Origin: Heliopora coerulea | Lineage: Eukaryota > Cnidaria > Anthozoa > Scleralcyonacea > Helioporidae | NCBI GenBank assembly: GCA_030142905.1 | Contig: JASJOG010000213.1 | Location: 134,001-198,000 of the forward strand | Reading direction: 5' to 3' | Length of the DNA stretch: 64,000 nucleotides | In this document: positions 10,163-36,176 of the stretch, piece by piece | Layout: the number at the start of each line of letters is the position of its first letter | Position numbering within the stretch: the stretch's first letter is position 1 | Program-made: the position numbers and the translations under genes | The notes under the pieces: model-generated | What the model was told of the DNA's origin: nothing | The model's input: only the letters and a program-made list of their open reading frames with translations | The model's database searches: none

Positions 10163-13100
10163 TTAGCGTGTGTAGTACACCCTGTAAAATAACGTCTTCG
10201 ATCTAAATAAGGAATAAGAGTTGTCAAATTTCAACAGATAAACTCCTCGTCCTGGATATAAATGGCTTCCCACCATTACTTCTTCGTTACACGGTCGGCG
10301 TACTATCGGCAAGATCTCGTCAATTCTTGGTCTCTGTACTTCATTTAAACCGTCTTTTACAGATTCTTCTTCCGTTTCATCGATTTCCACGCTGATCGCT
10401 TCAGAAGATGGCAAGGACCATTCAAAACTGACACCAAATCCTACATCGTAACTTTCGGTAGCAAACTCCCAGAACAAACATGTGCCTAGGTCAGGATTAG
10501 TAACACTATGTAAGAATATAGAGATATTGTAGAGCTCTGGATATTAAAATGCTTGCTCTTACCATTCTCATGTGTCGGTACTCGTACAGTGATAGTTTCT
10601 CCCCTACCAACGACAAGGACTGAGCCGGGGTCTCTTCTGACATGTTGAATGAACTCTTGAACCTTAGGGCGTGACCATAATGAGGCGGGTGCGACGGAAG
10701 GTGTTCCGTTTGCCTGAGAAGAATAAAGTAAACAGCATCAAACACACGCATGAATCTCTTGTGGCACGTTGCGCGGATTTGGCTAGTGTTTCTCCAGTAT
10801 AAAGTTAAAATATCAATCAATTAGTTTTGCATCAAGTAAAAAGAGTACTGAATATTCAAGTTGTAAGTTCTTCTAATCCAGTTTTAAAGCGTTGTTTGAC
10901 TCGTAGTTACCTGAGGCTTCTGCATAAGTGAACTAGATTTCTGCGTTTCAGCTTTCAAAGCTTCTTGTCTTTTTCTAAAGAATGTTAGAAAAACTTAAAG
11001 AATCAAATCATTGTGAAGTCAGAAAACCAAGACAAACAGACCACCTGTTTCACAGTTGCTCATGATTCAATACAACAGAATCATCTCTGGTGAATCCAAG
11101 TTATACCTTTCTTCTTCTTCAGCAGCTTTTTTATTTTCTTCTTCAATTCTTTGTCTTTCTCTTTCAGCTCTTTCTGCCTCCTCCTTCCTCCTCCTTTCTT
11201 CTTCCTCTTCCCGTCTTTTCCTCTCCTCTTCTAACTGTTTTCTTTTCTTTTCTTCAATATCTCTGTATTGAGCTTCAAGATATGCCTCTAACTCTGGTGC
11301 CAATTTTTCCATTAAACTGCAGAACTCTTCCATAGCTTTCTCTTTAGGCATATCACCAAGAGCTTCCCAAGCTAATCTGGAAACCAAAGGACAGAGAAAT
11401 TCTGCATTAACAACAACTTGACTGGTTGTTACTATAGGTAATTTAGATCTTCAAACCAAATCAATCATCTTTGTTTTGATTTTATTTTGTGATTTGTATA
11501 TTGCAAAATAAATAAAATTAATTAATTTTTGTAACAAATAACCTACTTTCTGTCATTGCCAACAACATCAAAATAACCAACTTGTGGAATTTTGGAAGGA
11601 TCATATTTTCCAGCTGAAGCTTGTTTCCAAAGAGCAGTTAACCTAATTTTATCTTGGTAAGTTATTTTAATGACATCCTTCCCTGTTGAGAAAAACATGA
11701 CAAAGTAAACTATTTGAATCCAATTAGGTATTTCAAAAAATGATGCAAAACAGCATTGAATTATTGAAACTATCTGGGTGTTAAAAACCATTCTATACTG
11801 TTTATTAATTGTGTCAAAACTAAGTTTTGAAACAAAATTACACACAATGATTGTATTTTAATTGTGTTTCACATCACTATGGATGTTGCTGATCATGTTA
11901 AATAATTTTCAGAACAACTAAACATTTGATTCAGATATTTGGTGACAGGACATGGATAAAAGACGAAGTCAACAATCATCCCCAGGAGACTGATAGCAAC
12001 TAATCTTATTGTTTTAGTAGGACTTCATTTATGCTTGTTCATTTTTCAATAAAACTAGTATAATCATTGTTTCTTTAAGAAAGACAAGCCATACCACATC
12101 ATTGGCTACTATTTGATATCTGACAACAATTTGATGTTGAATAGCATAGTGAATTAGATAGCATCACTCACATTTCATACATATGAGTGACATGAGGATA
12201 CAGACAATTATTTAACGTACCCTAAGTACTAAGGGATGCTTATTTAGTTTTTGACCTATGAGAGTGGTGCTTATTTGAAGAGGGATCTTCATTTGTTCCA
12301 AGGCTTTTTCCTTAATTTAGACTTTAAGTATTTTCTTTATTTAATAAAGAAAACAGAAAAGAATTTCTATGAAATATTAAAGCAACAATAATGACAACTA
12401 TCACTAGGTCTTTGATCACTCACTTGGCATTTAAACCACACTTTTGTACATGTTATATGTGAATTCCTATTTGTTCCCAGTTGCTCTCATAGATCACTAA
12501 AGACCTATGAAGTTGCATCTTTAACATTAAACTAGGTGATTTCCTAAAAAGGCTCACTTTACATCATCAGATTCATTCCTGAAATTTTACTGATAATAGG
12601 GGGGTCACTTTTTAAATTTTTTGCCTTTTTAGGGCTACACTTATTTGAAGGGGGGTTGCCCATTTGAACAGAGGTGTTAATTGAAGCATTTGCAACATGA
12701 GTGTAAAAACAGAATAGATGATCTGGTGCTATCACTGTCCAGTATTCTCTAATAATTGTTGACAATTTCTTGTCTAATATGCTATCACTTTTGAGTTACC
12801 AAGTGAACCCTCACCTCAAATAACAAAATGACTGTCTGGCAAATCTTGTTTGGTTTAAATCTATACAGTAATCTCAAAAGCTTGTCAGAATGTTATTTGA
12901 AAATTATCATTTATCGGAGGATTATTCAAATGATCAGCACTTGTCATTTGATAATGCAAGTATTACATTACAACAGAAACTCATGTTTGTTGAACCAATC
13001 AAACCAGACAATACACAAGCATTTCTAACATTTACCTGTAGACTCCCAATTAAACATTTAGATTTAACAAAATATGTGCATCTCTAGGTAATATTTTCTA

Positions 13101-13263
13101 CTGTCTGTAGTTGAAGTCAGCACCCACCTTTGTGATAAAAACTCAGACACTGTTTGAAATATTCAGGCAAGGTAAAACATTTCTTATAAATTTCTTTGTC
13201 ATCTTCATGATTTACACTGTTAGCCAATCCTCCGTCATCTTCAGTTATCGTTAAATTAGCCAT
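10163..13263 (-). CDS. ACBD3: ACBD3 / GCP60 Golgi resident protein
   Basis: A Golgi scaffold that binds giantin and recruits PI4KB and other partners. Six exons: 13263-13128, 11682-11547, 11376-11107, 10974-10911, 10713-10563, 10485-10163. They encode 359 aa, shorter than the roughly 530-aa vertebrate form. The acyl-CoA-binding domain spans about residues 25-105 ([49 protein letters not shown]). A highly charged Glu/Arg coiled coil follows at about 120-185. The C-terminal GOLD domain occupies about 225-359 and includes [53 protein letters not shown] and the terminal YYRVYYTR, which is nearly invariant in the family. All splice phases agree. It shares a short upstream region with MCFD2. Confidence 0.95.
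12240..12680. repeat. degenerate interspersed repeat in ACBD3 intron 1
   Basis: Contains GTGGTGCTTATTTGAAG at about 12261 and CACTTATTTGAAGGGGGG at about 12637. These recall the GTGCTTATTTGGGGGTGGC motifs of the MITE at 25702-26095. Probably an old relative of that element. Boundaries are approximate. Confidence 0.35.
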
Positions 13264-13510
13264 AGATAAGCTGATATACAAAATGTAAACACAATATTCT
13301 TCCTGCTACCTGTCCACCATAACTGTTCTTCTGCCACGACTACTCACTGTCCACACCTTGCTGCGCATGACTTCTAGCAGAAGGCCTGGTCACCATGGTC
13401 AAGGAATCTTTTGTGCAACCATAAATCAACACGTTGAGTTAATAAGTTTACGTGAAAGAACAAAAAAACCTTTGGAGAGCTGCAGTGGTCGTGGTTCACC
13501 TGACAGTTCG
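13264..13510. promoter_or_regulatory. shared ACBD3-MCFD2 bidirectional promoter region
   Basis: Only 247 nt separate the ACBD3 start codon (minus) from the MCFD2 start codon (plus), so both 5' UTRs and core promoters must lie here. No TATA box stands out on either strand. Both products act in ER-Golgi transport, so co-regulation is plausible but not shown. Confidence 0.7.
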
Positions 13511-14311
13511 ATGGTTTTTAGTCGTGCTTTAGTTTTCTTCATCTTTCTGGTTGCTGAGTCATTGGCTGACGATGCCCACGAACACAGTCGACTTCGCGAC
13601 TCAAAGCATGTCCACGACAAGGAGTAAGTAGCTAACTTAGCAATACATTGATGTTTTAAAAGGTGAAGTAAATTCATAATATAAAAACTTGCTCATGCAA
13701 TAAGGTTGCAACACTCGTATTCGGCACTCCAGTGTCCTTAACTCGGTGATAACTTCTCCTAACACAGCTCTAACGTGTTGCTTGGTTTCCTAGTCGGAAC
13801 AGTGACCATAAGTGGAATGTCCTTGCTTGATTAACAAGACAGGAAAGTTCCTTTCTTTGATACATTGTTGTTTAGCTTATTAAGCATAGTTGTAAATGCA
13901 ATTTTTTTTTCATCACTTACAACCAGATGACATATTTTGGACCTTGCTGTTAACTGGTCAATAATGTTTGTTGATTTCCTCAGGCACATTAAAGAACATT
14001 TGAAGGATGTAACTGAAGTAAAGGAAGAGAAAATGAGTGATGAAGACCTTCAGTTTCATTATTTCAAATTGCATGATTATGATAACAATAATAAACTGGA
14101 TGGCATTGAGTTAGGTAATGCTATGACTCATTTTCATGATGAAGACAATTCCCAAGACACCACAAATTATTCTGATGAACAATTATCAAGCATGATTGAT
14201 CAGATTTTGGAAGAAGATGACATAAACAAAGATGGATATATTGATTACACAGAATTTGTTGGGGCTCAGAAACGAGCTGAGGATTCTACTGCGGAGAAGA
14301 ATGCAGAATAA
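13511..14311 (+). CDS. MCFD2: MCFD2-like EF-hand secretory cargo receptor subunit
   Basis: MCFD2 is a soluble lumenal protein that pairs with the lectin LMAN1/ERGIC-53 to carry glycoproteins from ER to Golgi. Two exons, 13511-13623 and 13984-14311, encode 146 aa. A signal peptide (MVFSRALVFFIFLVAESLA) is followed by an acidic, His-containing segment. The family block HDKEHIKEHL spans the intron, followed by LQFHYFKLHDYD. Two canonical EF-hand loops occur at residues 69-80 (DYDNNNKLDGIE) and 117-128 (DINKDGYIDYTE), each with all Ca-binding positions. The start was chosen at the ATG beginning the signal peptide; the frame is open further upstream but without family similarity. AATAAA overlaps the stop codon, and a second AATAAA lies near 14990. 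Confidence 0.93.
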
Positions 14312-15344
14312 ATTTTAACACACAGTGAATTCAGCAGTGTGAGAATTAGTATTACTTTGGTGGTCTGAAATGCCTTTAAACTTAGCTTTCCTTCTGGTTC
14401 TGAAAAGTTATAAGCAGATTTTGCTGATAAATCAAGCTACATATTGTCAAGAACATACATATTTTCAGGAATTTCTAAACCTGATTTTGTGCTGTTGTTC
14501 TTCATCCATTTTTTCAAGGGTTACTACAAGAAATAGTTTGGATGGTAGAAAATTAGAGCAATAGCTACACCATTAATTCCTGACACCTGATGATTTGAAT
14601 TATCAAGGGAAGATATCTCAAGAATTTAAAGATTAGATATTTCAATTCAGGACATTTGATCCCAGACAAATTATATTAAAAATGAACAGTTCTACAAGCA
14701 CTTTTCAATGGCAAATGAGATTTAAATTTGCAATGAATTAAACCTTATATGAGGGTAGTAAACAGTCAAAAATTTTAAAAACTGACATTTCAGTGAAAAA
14801 CCCTTTATCTGGGTAAAATGTTTATATAACCATATTGAAGGCTTAAGTAGATAGGACTTAATTTGGCATTGAGAATGCTGCTGAACACAACTGGGATGAA
14901 CAAGTGTTCTTATTACTACTTGACACTAAATGTCTTCATGGTTTAGCCCTTCATTTCAAGCAAATAATCTTACCAATACTCATTATTTAAATAAAACAAG
15001 GCAGAGTTCACAAACCTGGAAAATTTTTTTGCAATATTAACCAAGGTATTGTGTCAGTTGTTAAACAAGTTACACAAAACTGTGGCTTACATTTTTACAT
15101 TTAAGGAAATGGTATACAAACACTTTTTACAAAGTCTTGTATAAGCAGTTTTTATTAAAAATTGCATAGCAAATTGATCTACTACATTAGGGTACACTTT
15201 TTTAAAATTTCTACAAAATAGTGCAAGAAATTACATACAAATTAAAAATACATCTGACAAGGAAAAAATTAACTACAGTTTGTGTATGATGAATGTCATT
15301 ATACAAACTTCACTGTTGACAAATCTCATGATCTCAGACATTCT
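14312..15344. other. convergent 3' region between MCFD2 and RIOX1
   Basis: About 1 kb between the two stop codons. On the plus strand AATAAA near 14990 could end a long MCFD2 transcript. On the minus strand TTTATT at 15151-15156 (AATAAA) lies about 190 nt past the RIOX1 stop and is a likely polyadenylation signal. No gene was seen. Confidence 0.55.
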
Positions 15345-28393
<13,049 letters not shown>

Positions 28394-29014
28394 AATGGTC
28401 GTTGAAATCTTGTTTTTAAAAGTCCGTAAAACTTATATTAATTTCTTGTGGGCAGTTTTCAACTTGAAATTTAAGTAGACAAGTTCCCTTGTTCGAAATC
28501 TCAAATTCACTTTTGCCGCGAAATCTCACGAACATCCTCGGCTGCTTCCGATCGTAGTTGATCGGGCTTGATCGGCCTGACATAGGTTGCCTAACCACCG
28601 GTCACTTATAAAGCACTTGTCCATTGTCCAGTCACGGCACAAAAATCATGAAATATCTGTTGCTATAACAATATAACATTGCCACAAAGCCAATGAACAT
28701 AATACATACTACAAAGCAATTTAATTTTCATTTAAATATAGTTTCTTGTTCAAAACAGAACCATTCCCGGTAAAAACAAACGAACAGAAATATGAGCACA
28801 AAATCCCATATACAAGATGCATTACCATGCCATCAAATGGTACCAGTCTCCAGAACACACCACGAAATTAAAAATGTAAACTATCGTTTTCCTCTTGATG
28901 CAGCTTTTATTATAAAACCTTTCCTAGGAATGTTCCTCGGATATTTCATTTAAAAATTACTCATATAGACTGGTATATGACTAAATACTAATATACTACA
29001 TAATTAACGAGAAG
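28394..29014. other. RIOX1 upstream region and PMVK 3' region
   Basis: About 620 nt between the RIOX1 start codon and the PMVK stop codon, both genes on the minus strand. It must hold the RIOX1 promoter. A 60-codon ORF at 28598-28416 (minus) ends just before RIOX1 and would be an upstream ORF if transcribed. It shows no known domain. Confidence 0.5.
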
Positions 29015-29587
29015 CTAATTCTTTCCGCTCAATGCAGACTGAGCCAATCGCATCAGTCCTGATAAAGCGTTTTCCAAAGTCTGCGTGTCTCCATCATTTT
29101 CAACAAAGACATCAACAGTCTCTTTATCCAGGTCACATTCTGATTCAGCGTCATCTACGCCTGGATCAAAACTCCAGCCGCGCAATTTTCGCGTCTCCTC
29201 GCTTGCTTGGATACGCACGTGAATCACTTGGTACCTTTCACAAAAATATTTCATGTCTGTCCTACGCCGGGCATCTGAGATTATCCATATTGGTCTACAT
29301 GCATCTTTCGTGGCCAAACTGCAGAAAAACTCAGGATCTTCTTTTCTTTTTGCTTCACCCCATGCTATCATAGACTTGCGGTATTTTTCTTTGTAGGATG
29401 ATGAATCAAGTAACTTCTCAAAATCCAATCCATGTTCTAGAGCGTATTGTTTCTTCAGTGGTCCTGAGAGCCTTATTACTTCACAGATACTATCGCCTAG
29501 CAATTTCTTTAATTCTGCTACCACATAGTCTTTTCCTGATTTTCTTTTTCCGCTAAATAACAAAACAACTGCTGGGTCATTCGCCAT
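29015..29587 (-). CDS. PMVK: phosphomevalonate kinase (animal type)
   Basis: Phosphorylates mevalonate-5-phosphate to the diphosphate in the mevalonate pathway leading to isoprenoids. A single exon encodes 190 aa, the usual length of animal PMVK. The P-loop is LLFSGKRKSGKDYV (about residues 9-22). Further family blocks are RLSGPLKKQYALEHGLDF, YKEKYRKSMIAWGE, PIWIISDARRRTDM, RGWSFDPGVDDAESECDLD and the late VENDG. This enzyme belongs to the nucleoside-monophosphate-kinase fold and is not the GHMP-type kinase of fungi and plants. Lack of introns stands out beside intron-rich neighbours. It is head-to-head with DPP3, 315 nt apart. The first ATG was taken as the start. Confidence 0.95.
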   Translation of the reverse strand: MANDPAVVLLFSGKRKSGKDYVVAELKKLLGDSICEVIRLSGPLKKQYALEHGLDFEKLLDSSSYKEKYRKSMIAWGEAKRKEDPEFFCSLATKDACRPIWIISDARRRTDMKYFCERYQVIHVRIQASEETRKLRGWSFDPGVDDAESECDLDKETVDVFVENDGDTQTLENALSGLMRLAQSALSGKN

Positions 29588-29902
29588 GTTTTTCTTTGTC
29601 AGCAGTTTCTAATGAACAATTTAAACATGGGTTAAAACGAGAATACATAATTAGATATTTCAAATTCGGTTCCTTATTCATGTTGCTAATTCCTTTTCAA
29701 ACTCTGGAAATCTTTTTTTTTCATTTTTTTAAGGGAAGTGTTTTCAATTTAAAACGGCCAATAATTACAGAATTTATTCAGTCAATTAGTAAGTGTCCTT
29801 ACGACAATGCTCTGGATAAATGGTTTTACTGAATGCTAAAACTTGGCAGCCGCTGGCCAAATATACTCTTTTTCGCTTCTTTCACAATATTTCCTTTTCG
29901 AT
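29588..29902. promoter_or_regulatory. shared PMVK-DPP3 bidirectional promoter region
   Basis: 315 nt separate the divergent start codons of PMVK and DPP3, so both promoters lie here. No TATA box or obvious paired motif was found by eye. Confidence 0.6.
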
Positions 29903-30769
29903 ATGGCCAGTACAGTAGAAGTGTCTCATTTTATTGTCCCAAATAATGTTCCATTTAATTTTCTTGACTGTAAGAAAGCTTTTAATGCTTTAACGACTAA
30001 AGAAAAACTTTATGCACATTATATTTCACGAGCCTCTTGGGAAGGCGCCCTCATTTGTTTAATACAAACATCTCCAGAATCCCCTGGAATTTTTCTTCTA
30101 TTTCAAAAAATTTTTACAGCTGAAAGCGTAGAAAGTTTTTGTGCATCAGTTTCAGAAGGGGGGAATGGATTAACCCAAGAAGAAATAAAGGTATGCCAGA
30201 AAGGCCATGTCATCTTGTGTTTATTTATATTTGACTAATCAATTTGAATAATAGACATTTTTGTGATTAGTTGGTCTGAAAGATCACAATCATTTTAAAT
30301 TATGGACATACAATTAACTATCATTTTACATGTGGCTTGTATAAAAAGTTCCCTGATCACCATAAGAATGTGCATGCAGTCATAAAATCATATTTTAGTA
30401 ATGTACTGTTTCTCAACTATTATATTGAGATAGCATGCAAAGACCTTCATCAGGTTGAAAAAAATACTAAGAGATATCCATTTACAGAAGAGATAAAGAT
30501 TTAAAAAATAAAAGTTAGTTTATATGATCAAAGTTTAACTATGTTGTTTTATTTTCATGAAATTATAAGATGCTAATTTTTTTTGTAATCATTTTTTTTT
30601 GGTAGAGCTTGATTGTTTATGTAGCTGATTTCTATGGCAACCTTGGAAATTATAAGTCATTTGGTGATACAAAGTTTATTCCAGGGCTACCTCAGGTTAT
30701 GCTTTAGAAATCTTATTAATTTATTCCAACTAAAGAATTAATATAATGAGATATGACCTCTAGCTATGG

Positions 30770-30801
<32 letters not shown>

Positions 30802-33800
30802 GTTATTACAAGTTATAATAATTGGCAGTCTTTTGATATAGGAAAAGTTTGAATATGCAGTAAAGTGTAGTATGGCATTTGCACAAGATCCTGAGACTGT
30901 CAACAAATTATGGTCAGCAGTTTCTAAAGATTTATATGACTTAGATAACAGAAGAAAGCAACTTGGACTAGAGGGTCAGGTGAAAAAAATCAAATTTGAT
31001 GCAGTTTTGTAATATTTAAATCAAAAATTTAAAATGGAAATGTAATTATTTGTTTCTGGAAAACCATAAAATATTTAATTGCTTGCACTTTTAGGGCATA
31101 TCAACTTATTATTCAAGTAACTGTACCAGGGATGATGTGGTATTAGTGCAGGAATTCATGAAAGAAAAGGTTTTACTCTATTCTGCTAAATTGTTTTATT
31201 TTACTTGGTTTGTGGTATGTAGCTGATGTAAATTTTGTCTGTGAATTAGGAGATAAGTCCATACAATACCAGACTATTTAAAGCTGTGGATAAAACTGGT
31301 AAAGGGGAATTATACCAACTTCGCTTAGCATCAGTAGCAACCACAGGTTTGTCATTCAATTTTGCAAGTTAAAAATAAGAAAATTATTCAGGGTTAGTAG
31401 TAGTTGCCAACATACTGAAGAATAATGTTGCATCTTGTACAGATGTTACTTGGGCAGATCTAAATTAATTTAAGTATGGTTACAATACTTACAGCTCTTC
31501 TGAGCCTGAATGTTTGACCCTCTGATGACCTGAAAAATTTTACCCTCCAAGGTTTAATCCTTTTCAGCCCAAGATGTCACAGTTGATAAGTAAAATCATC
31601 AGACATTAGGGAAAGTACAGTGGTCTTGGTGTTTGCCAAGTAAAATTTAAAAAATCAGGCATGAACTATGAACAGTTAATGACTCAGATGATGGTAACAA
31701 TGACTGGTTTGTGATATGAAATGCCATAGTTTACATCATTCTAGTCAATGTTGTGGTATAATGCTCCCCTCTACACTCAGTAATGTATGACTGATGCACA
31801 TAACTTCAGCTTGCAATCAGGGCTTAGTGTATTAAACTAGCATTGTTATGAGGTCAGTTTCTCACATAAATGTTTGGGTGTGTTGGATGTTCTTAATGTT
31901 TATAAGGCAATTACTTTGAACTAATGTCAACTTTTGTATTTTAATTGCATAGCTGAGCCACAGCAAGGGCTCCTTGGACAACAAGACACTGTCACTGGCT
32001 ACCTTGGACAACATGTTTTTAAAGGGAAAAGTATTGTTGTTCAACGAGGAGATTATTCAGGAATCCTGAAAAAAGTCGTGGAAAATCTAACAGAGGCAGA
32101 GGTATGTTACTCTGTTGACCGAGTAATATTGGTACAAAGCATTGTGTATTACAGGAAAGCACTAGTCACAAACTTTCCTGAACATGATGCAGACAATAAG
32201 GATCAAAGCATAATCATGGAACAATGTTGTGTGTTGGTCTTAACATTGATTGAACTATTAAGTTTTTCCTAAAATTTTATTTTCAGAAATATTCTGCCAG
32301 TCTGACACAATCTGAAATGTTAAAGGAATATATCCATTGTTTTAAAACTGGTTCTATTGATGCTCATAAAAATGGGTCTAGACATTGGATCAAAGATAAA
32401 GGACCTGTCATTGAAAGGTGATTGTTATGAATACTGGTTGATATGCAATTGCACTCATTGACAGAATAAGTGGCAGTTGTCAAATGGTTTGAAGTCCACT
32501 AAAATTTTGATTGTATCCAAAAAAAGAGGGTACCAATAATGCTTTACAGTGTGACTAAGAATATATTATTCACCAGCTGGTGACAGTTTCTTATATGAAA
32601 AATGACTAGCAAGTGCAGCATGTTAACAACAAATCTGAGTGAATATTGAAAAATTCAACTTTGTCCAAACTCTTGTGTATTTTCTTTTTTAGTTATATTG
32701 GTTTTATTGAAAGCTATCGGGATCCATTTGGAGTAAGAGGAGAATTTGAAGGTGAAGACTAAAAGATAATATTTTTGCAACAATTTGTCAGTTCTCAGTA
32801 TTTGACTTTTTTCATTTGTATCTTTAAGGTTTTGTGGCAATGGTTAACAAAGAAATGAGTAAAAAATTTACTCAGTTGGTTCAGGCAGCTGTTGATCTTC
32901 TTCCTCTTTTGCCATGGCCAAAGGAATTTGAGAAAGATAAATTTCTCCAACCAGATTTCACATCCTTGGATGTTTTGGGATTTGGCTCCAGTGGAGTTCC
33001 AGCTGGAATTAACATTCCTAACTGTAAGTTTGACTGTAGTAATCCAACACTATGATAATAGTTATGGTTCAGTGGCTATTTTAAGTAATTAATACTGATC
33101 AAATGCTCCTTTTGAAAATGTCATCTCCAACAAATCCACTTATAATTATCAAAATTCTATTGAAGGTTGTTGCCATTTGCTATTCTAATGAATTACTAAT
33201 GAGTTTGAGACTGACCCGGGGAAACTTTGTTTTGAAAATTACATGTAGATGATGATGTTCGACAAACTGAAGGTTTCAAAAACGTCTCCTTGGGAAATGT
33301 GCTGTCAGCTCATAGTAGCAGTGAGAAAGTGACTTTTGTGTCTGAGGATGCACAAGTAAGAAGCTTTATTAAAAAGCCTAGGGTAACATGATTGGCATTA
33401 TTTATTAAATGTTTGGCATTTGCAGGACATGTTTGCTAGGTTGAAAGCCCCATCTTTTGAAGTTCAAGTAGGATTGCATGAACTTCTTGGACATGGCAGT
33501 GGTAAACTATTTCAAATGGTGGGTCACAAGATCAATTGATAATCATTTTATTTAACTTACCAGGAATTTCATGAAAACTTCTCATACAGTATAATGGTGT
33601 TTTCTCTGACTTTTTACAGAGAGAAGATGGCTCTTTTAATTTTGATAAGAAAATGATTATTCCAGAAACTGGAAAAGAGGTACTCAGTCTGCATTATCAA
33701 AAAATTTAAATTATGCAAGATGGTTCAGCAGTGTTTACCTGCACTATTATTCAGATCAACAGCTGGTATAAACCTGGTGAGACATGGGACATAAAATTCC

Positions 33801-36176
33801 AAGAAATAGCGTCATCTTATGAAGAATGCAGAGCAGAATGTGTTGGCTTGTATCTTTGTCTAAACAGAAAAGTTTTAAGGTAATTTTGTTGACTTATGGT
33901 CAATATATCAACATGAAGGTAAATACATACACCCATTTTTTTTCACCTCTAGTATTTTTGGTCATGAAGGAGATGATGGCGAAAATGTTATATACATAAA
34001 CTGGTTAAATATGGTTCGTGCTGGATTGATAGGGCTGGAGTTTTTTACACCTGAAAACAATAAATGGAGACAGGTAAGGATGGAGAGCGGTCAGTTTCTT
34101 GCACACATTTTGTAAAATGTACACTCCAGTTCACATCACTGTCGTAACTGAAACTCCTGATGAGGAATTCACAGTTTGAGAAAGGAGTGTGTAACTTATA
34201 CTTACAGGAGGAGCCTCTTAGTTTGCATTGTCGTGTAAGATTGAGGTTGGTAAAATAATTAGAAAGACAACCAGTTGCAAGACCATTTTTAAGGTCGTCC
34301 ATGAGAATTTTCCCGGCCTACTACGAAAGAACTGCCACGGAACATTCTCTGTTGTTCAAACATTAAACTTTTTGGTATTTCGAACTAGTTTGGTGAAAAT
34401 TTATCGACTTTGGCGTTGATATTTCTGCATGAAAATTAGTTACGCTTAATGTTAAGAGTATCATTTATGAACTTACTGTTAAGATCGGACGGAAAGTGTA
34501 CGTGAAAAGTATTTACTGCTTACCTCAGGTTTTCGTTCCGACCGAGTAACCAAGAAGTTGTGGGCGAAAAACGTCACGGTTCTTGTTTTTTCTTTTTACA
34601 TATCGCGTTATGTTTAGGACGTATTCATTTGCAGTATTTTTAATTGAAACGTTCAAGGAATTAACTTACTTACGTTCTAAAATAGTCTTTCCTTCTAAAT
34701 ACTTCATAAAACGAACTCGACTCTTGTTTGAAATGCTCCCGCCAATACTTGTAGAAAAGTCAGCCAATCAGCGTGCATTATTTGGCATAAAGGCTGGTAG
34801 TGAGTATCTGTCATGTGACACATGTCAGTAGAATGATTAGTTATGCCATTATACTACACAAACGCTCGTTAGATGTAAAAATACACCATACAATGAAATT
34901 ATTTCGACTCGAACGTTTATCAAAAGAGGAAACTCGTCAGTTACATGAGCACCCCCGTAAATTAGGCGACCGTCCAAGAGGACACTAATGTGTTCTCTGT
35001 TATCGTGAGAATCGCCGACGATCGGCGACCGGAAAACCTGAGGTTCCTTCTACTCTCGTGCACAACCTAAACAGAATTTTTGCTCAATACTGCATACACG
35101 AAAATAATTATCAATGGATGTTAAACGTGGCTAGATTATTTTTTTCAGGCGCACATGCAAGCCAGATACGTGATTTTACAGGTCTTACTTGAAGCTGGCG
35201 AAGACTTGGTAAATATCAGTCAAACTGAAGAAGCAGATGGCAAACCAAACATCTTAGTTGAACTGGACAAGAGTAAAATACAAACAGTTGGTAAAACTGC
35301 TATAGGAAAGTTCCTAAGAAAGCTTCAGGTAGCGTTTTGGCTGAAGAATCTATTTCATTATACAAGGCTTTCATTAAACACCACATTACGTCAGTTTCAG
35401 CCGAGAGTTGGGTAAAAAGGCGTCGCCATGTCAATTAGCGGAATTTAAGGGCAAGTTCAATTATGAACACGAGGTCATTTGGGAGATTTCTGGGCGCTGT
35501 CTGATTGAAAGTATATTCCATTTAGATATACAAATCAACTGCTGATTTCGATGAAGGCAAAAAGATGTACAATAGTTATTCTTGCGTCAATGAAAAGTTT
35601 TTGGAGTTGCGTAAAATTGTTCTTGCACGAAAACAGCCCAGAAGAATACTTGTGCAAGCAAACACACATTTGAAAGGTAACTACCAGATATTTATTTAAT
35701 ATTTATAACGCATAACATATACCTACATACTTAATTACACTTTTAGCTGTTCATTACTAGACAAGATACTGTCATTAACGGCAACCTCAAACTCATTATA
35801 GCGAAAATACATTCATTTTATTGAATCGACACTAGTTTGCACTTTCGTCATGTTCATTTAAAAATTTTTGGGCAGAAAGTGGTTGTAAGAAGTATACACG
35901 CGGTAAATTTACTTTATCCCTCAGGGTCCAATTTATAGGAGCGATATAACCTTAACTTGATCGTGGTGACACTGTTGTGAGCTGTCATTCTTTGTTCACC
36001 GACAACATTTCCTAACTAAGATTTAAATTTTCTTTCCAGGAGAACAAGTCCTACTTTCAGAGTACATGGCTAGTCCTGGAGGCATGATTACGTCATATAG
36101 CAACAGATACCCTTCCCATGATCCTATCTTGGAGAAACTTTGGAAGGAAGATGCCTCGTATCATGATTACAGTTGA
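29903..36176 (+). CDS. DPP3: dipeptidyl peptidase III
   Basis: A cytosolic zinc exopeptidase (M49) that removes dipeptides from short peptides. Seventeen exons: 29903-30190, 30606-30695, 30842-30979, 31095-31169, 31250-31346, 31953-32101, 32287-32417, 32693-32751, 32829-33023, 33249-33355, 33426-33518, 33620-33679, 33755-33879, 33953-34073, 35149-35328, 35526-35676, 36040-36176. They encode 731 aa, the normal family length, with all phases matching. The zinc motif HELLGH is at residues 461-466, and the third ligand lies in [16 protein letters not shown]. Other M49 blocks are [61 protein letters not shown] and [10 protein letters not shown]. The start is the ATG of [15 protein letters not shown]; the open frame continues upstream to a non-ATG position at 29843. 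Intron 14 (34074-35148) is the longest. Confidence 0.96.
30774..30801. repeat. TA dinucleotide microsatellite
   Basis: An uninterrupted TA run of about 28 nt in DPP3 intron 2. Confidence 0.9.

Noticed and set aside
11056..11335. Plus-strand Leu/Ser/Phe-rich ORFs.
   Set aside because: Antisense of the ACBD3 charged coiled coil; low complexity.
13358..13510. In-frame upstream extension of MCFD2 from 13358.
   Set aside because: It precedes the signal peptide, has no family similarity and would consume most of the shared promoter region.
28416..28598. A 60-aa minus-strand ORF just upstream of RIOX1.
   Set aside because: No domain or conservation is evident. At most it is an upstream ORF in the RIOX1 leader.
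29843..29902. Upstream start for DPP3 at 29843.
   Set aside because: The codon there is TTG. The ATG at 29903 fits the family N-terminus.
34074..35148. ORFs and short inverted repeats (for example ACCTCAGGTTTTC near 34523 and GAAAACCTGAGGT near 35032) in the long DPP3 intron 14.
   Set aside because: No coding similarity. The inverted pair is only about 13 nt, and element borders or target duplications could not be identified.
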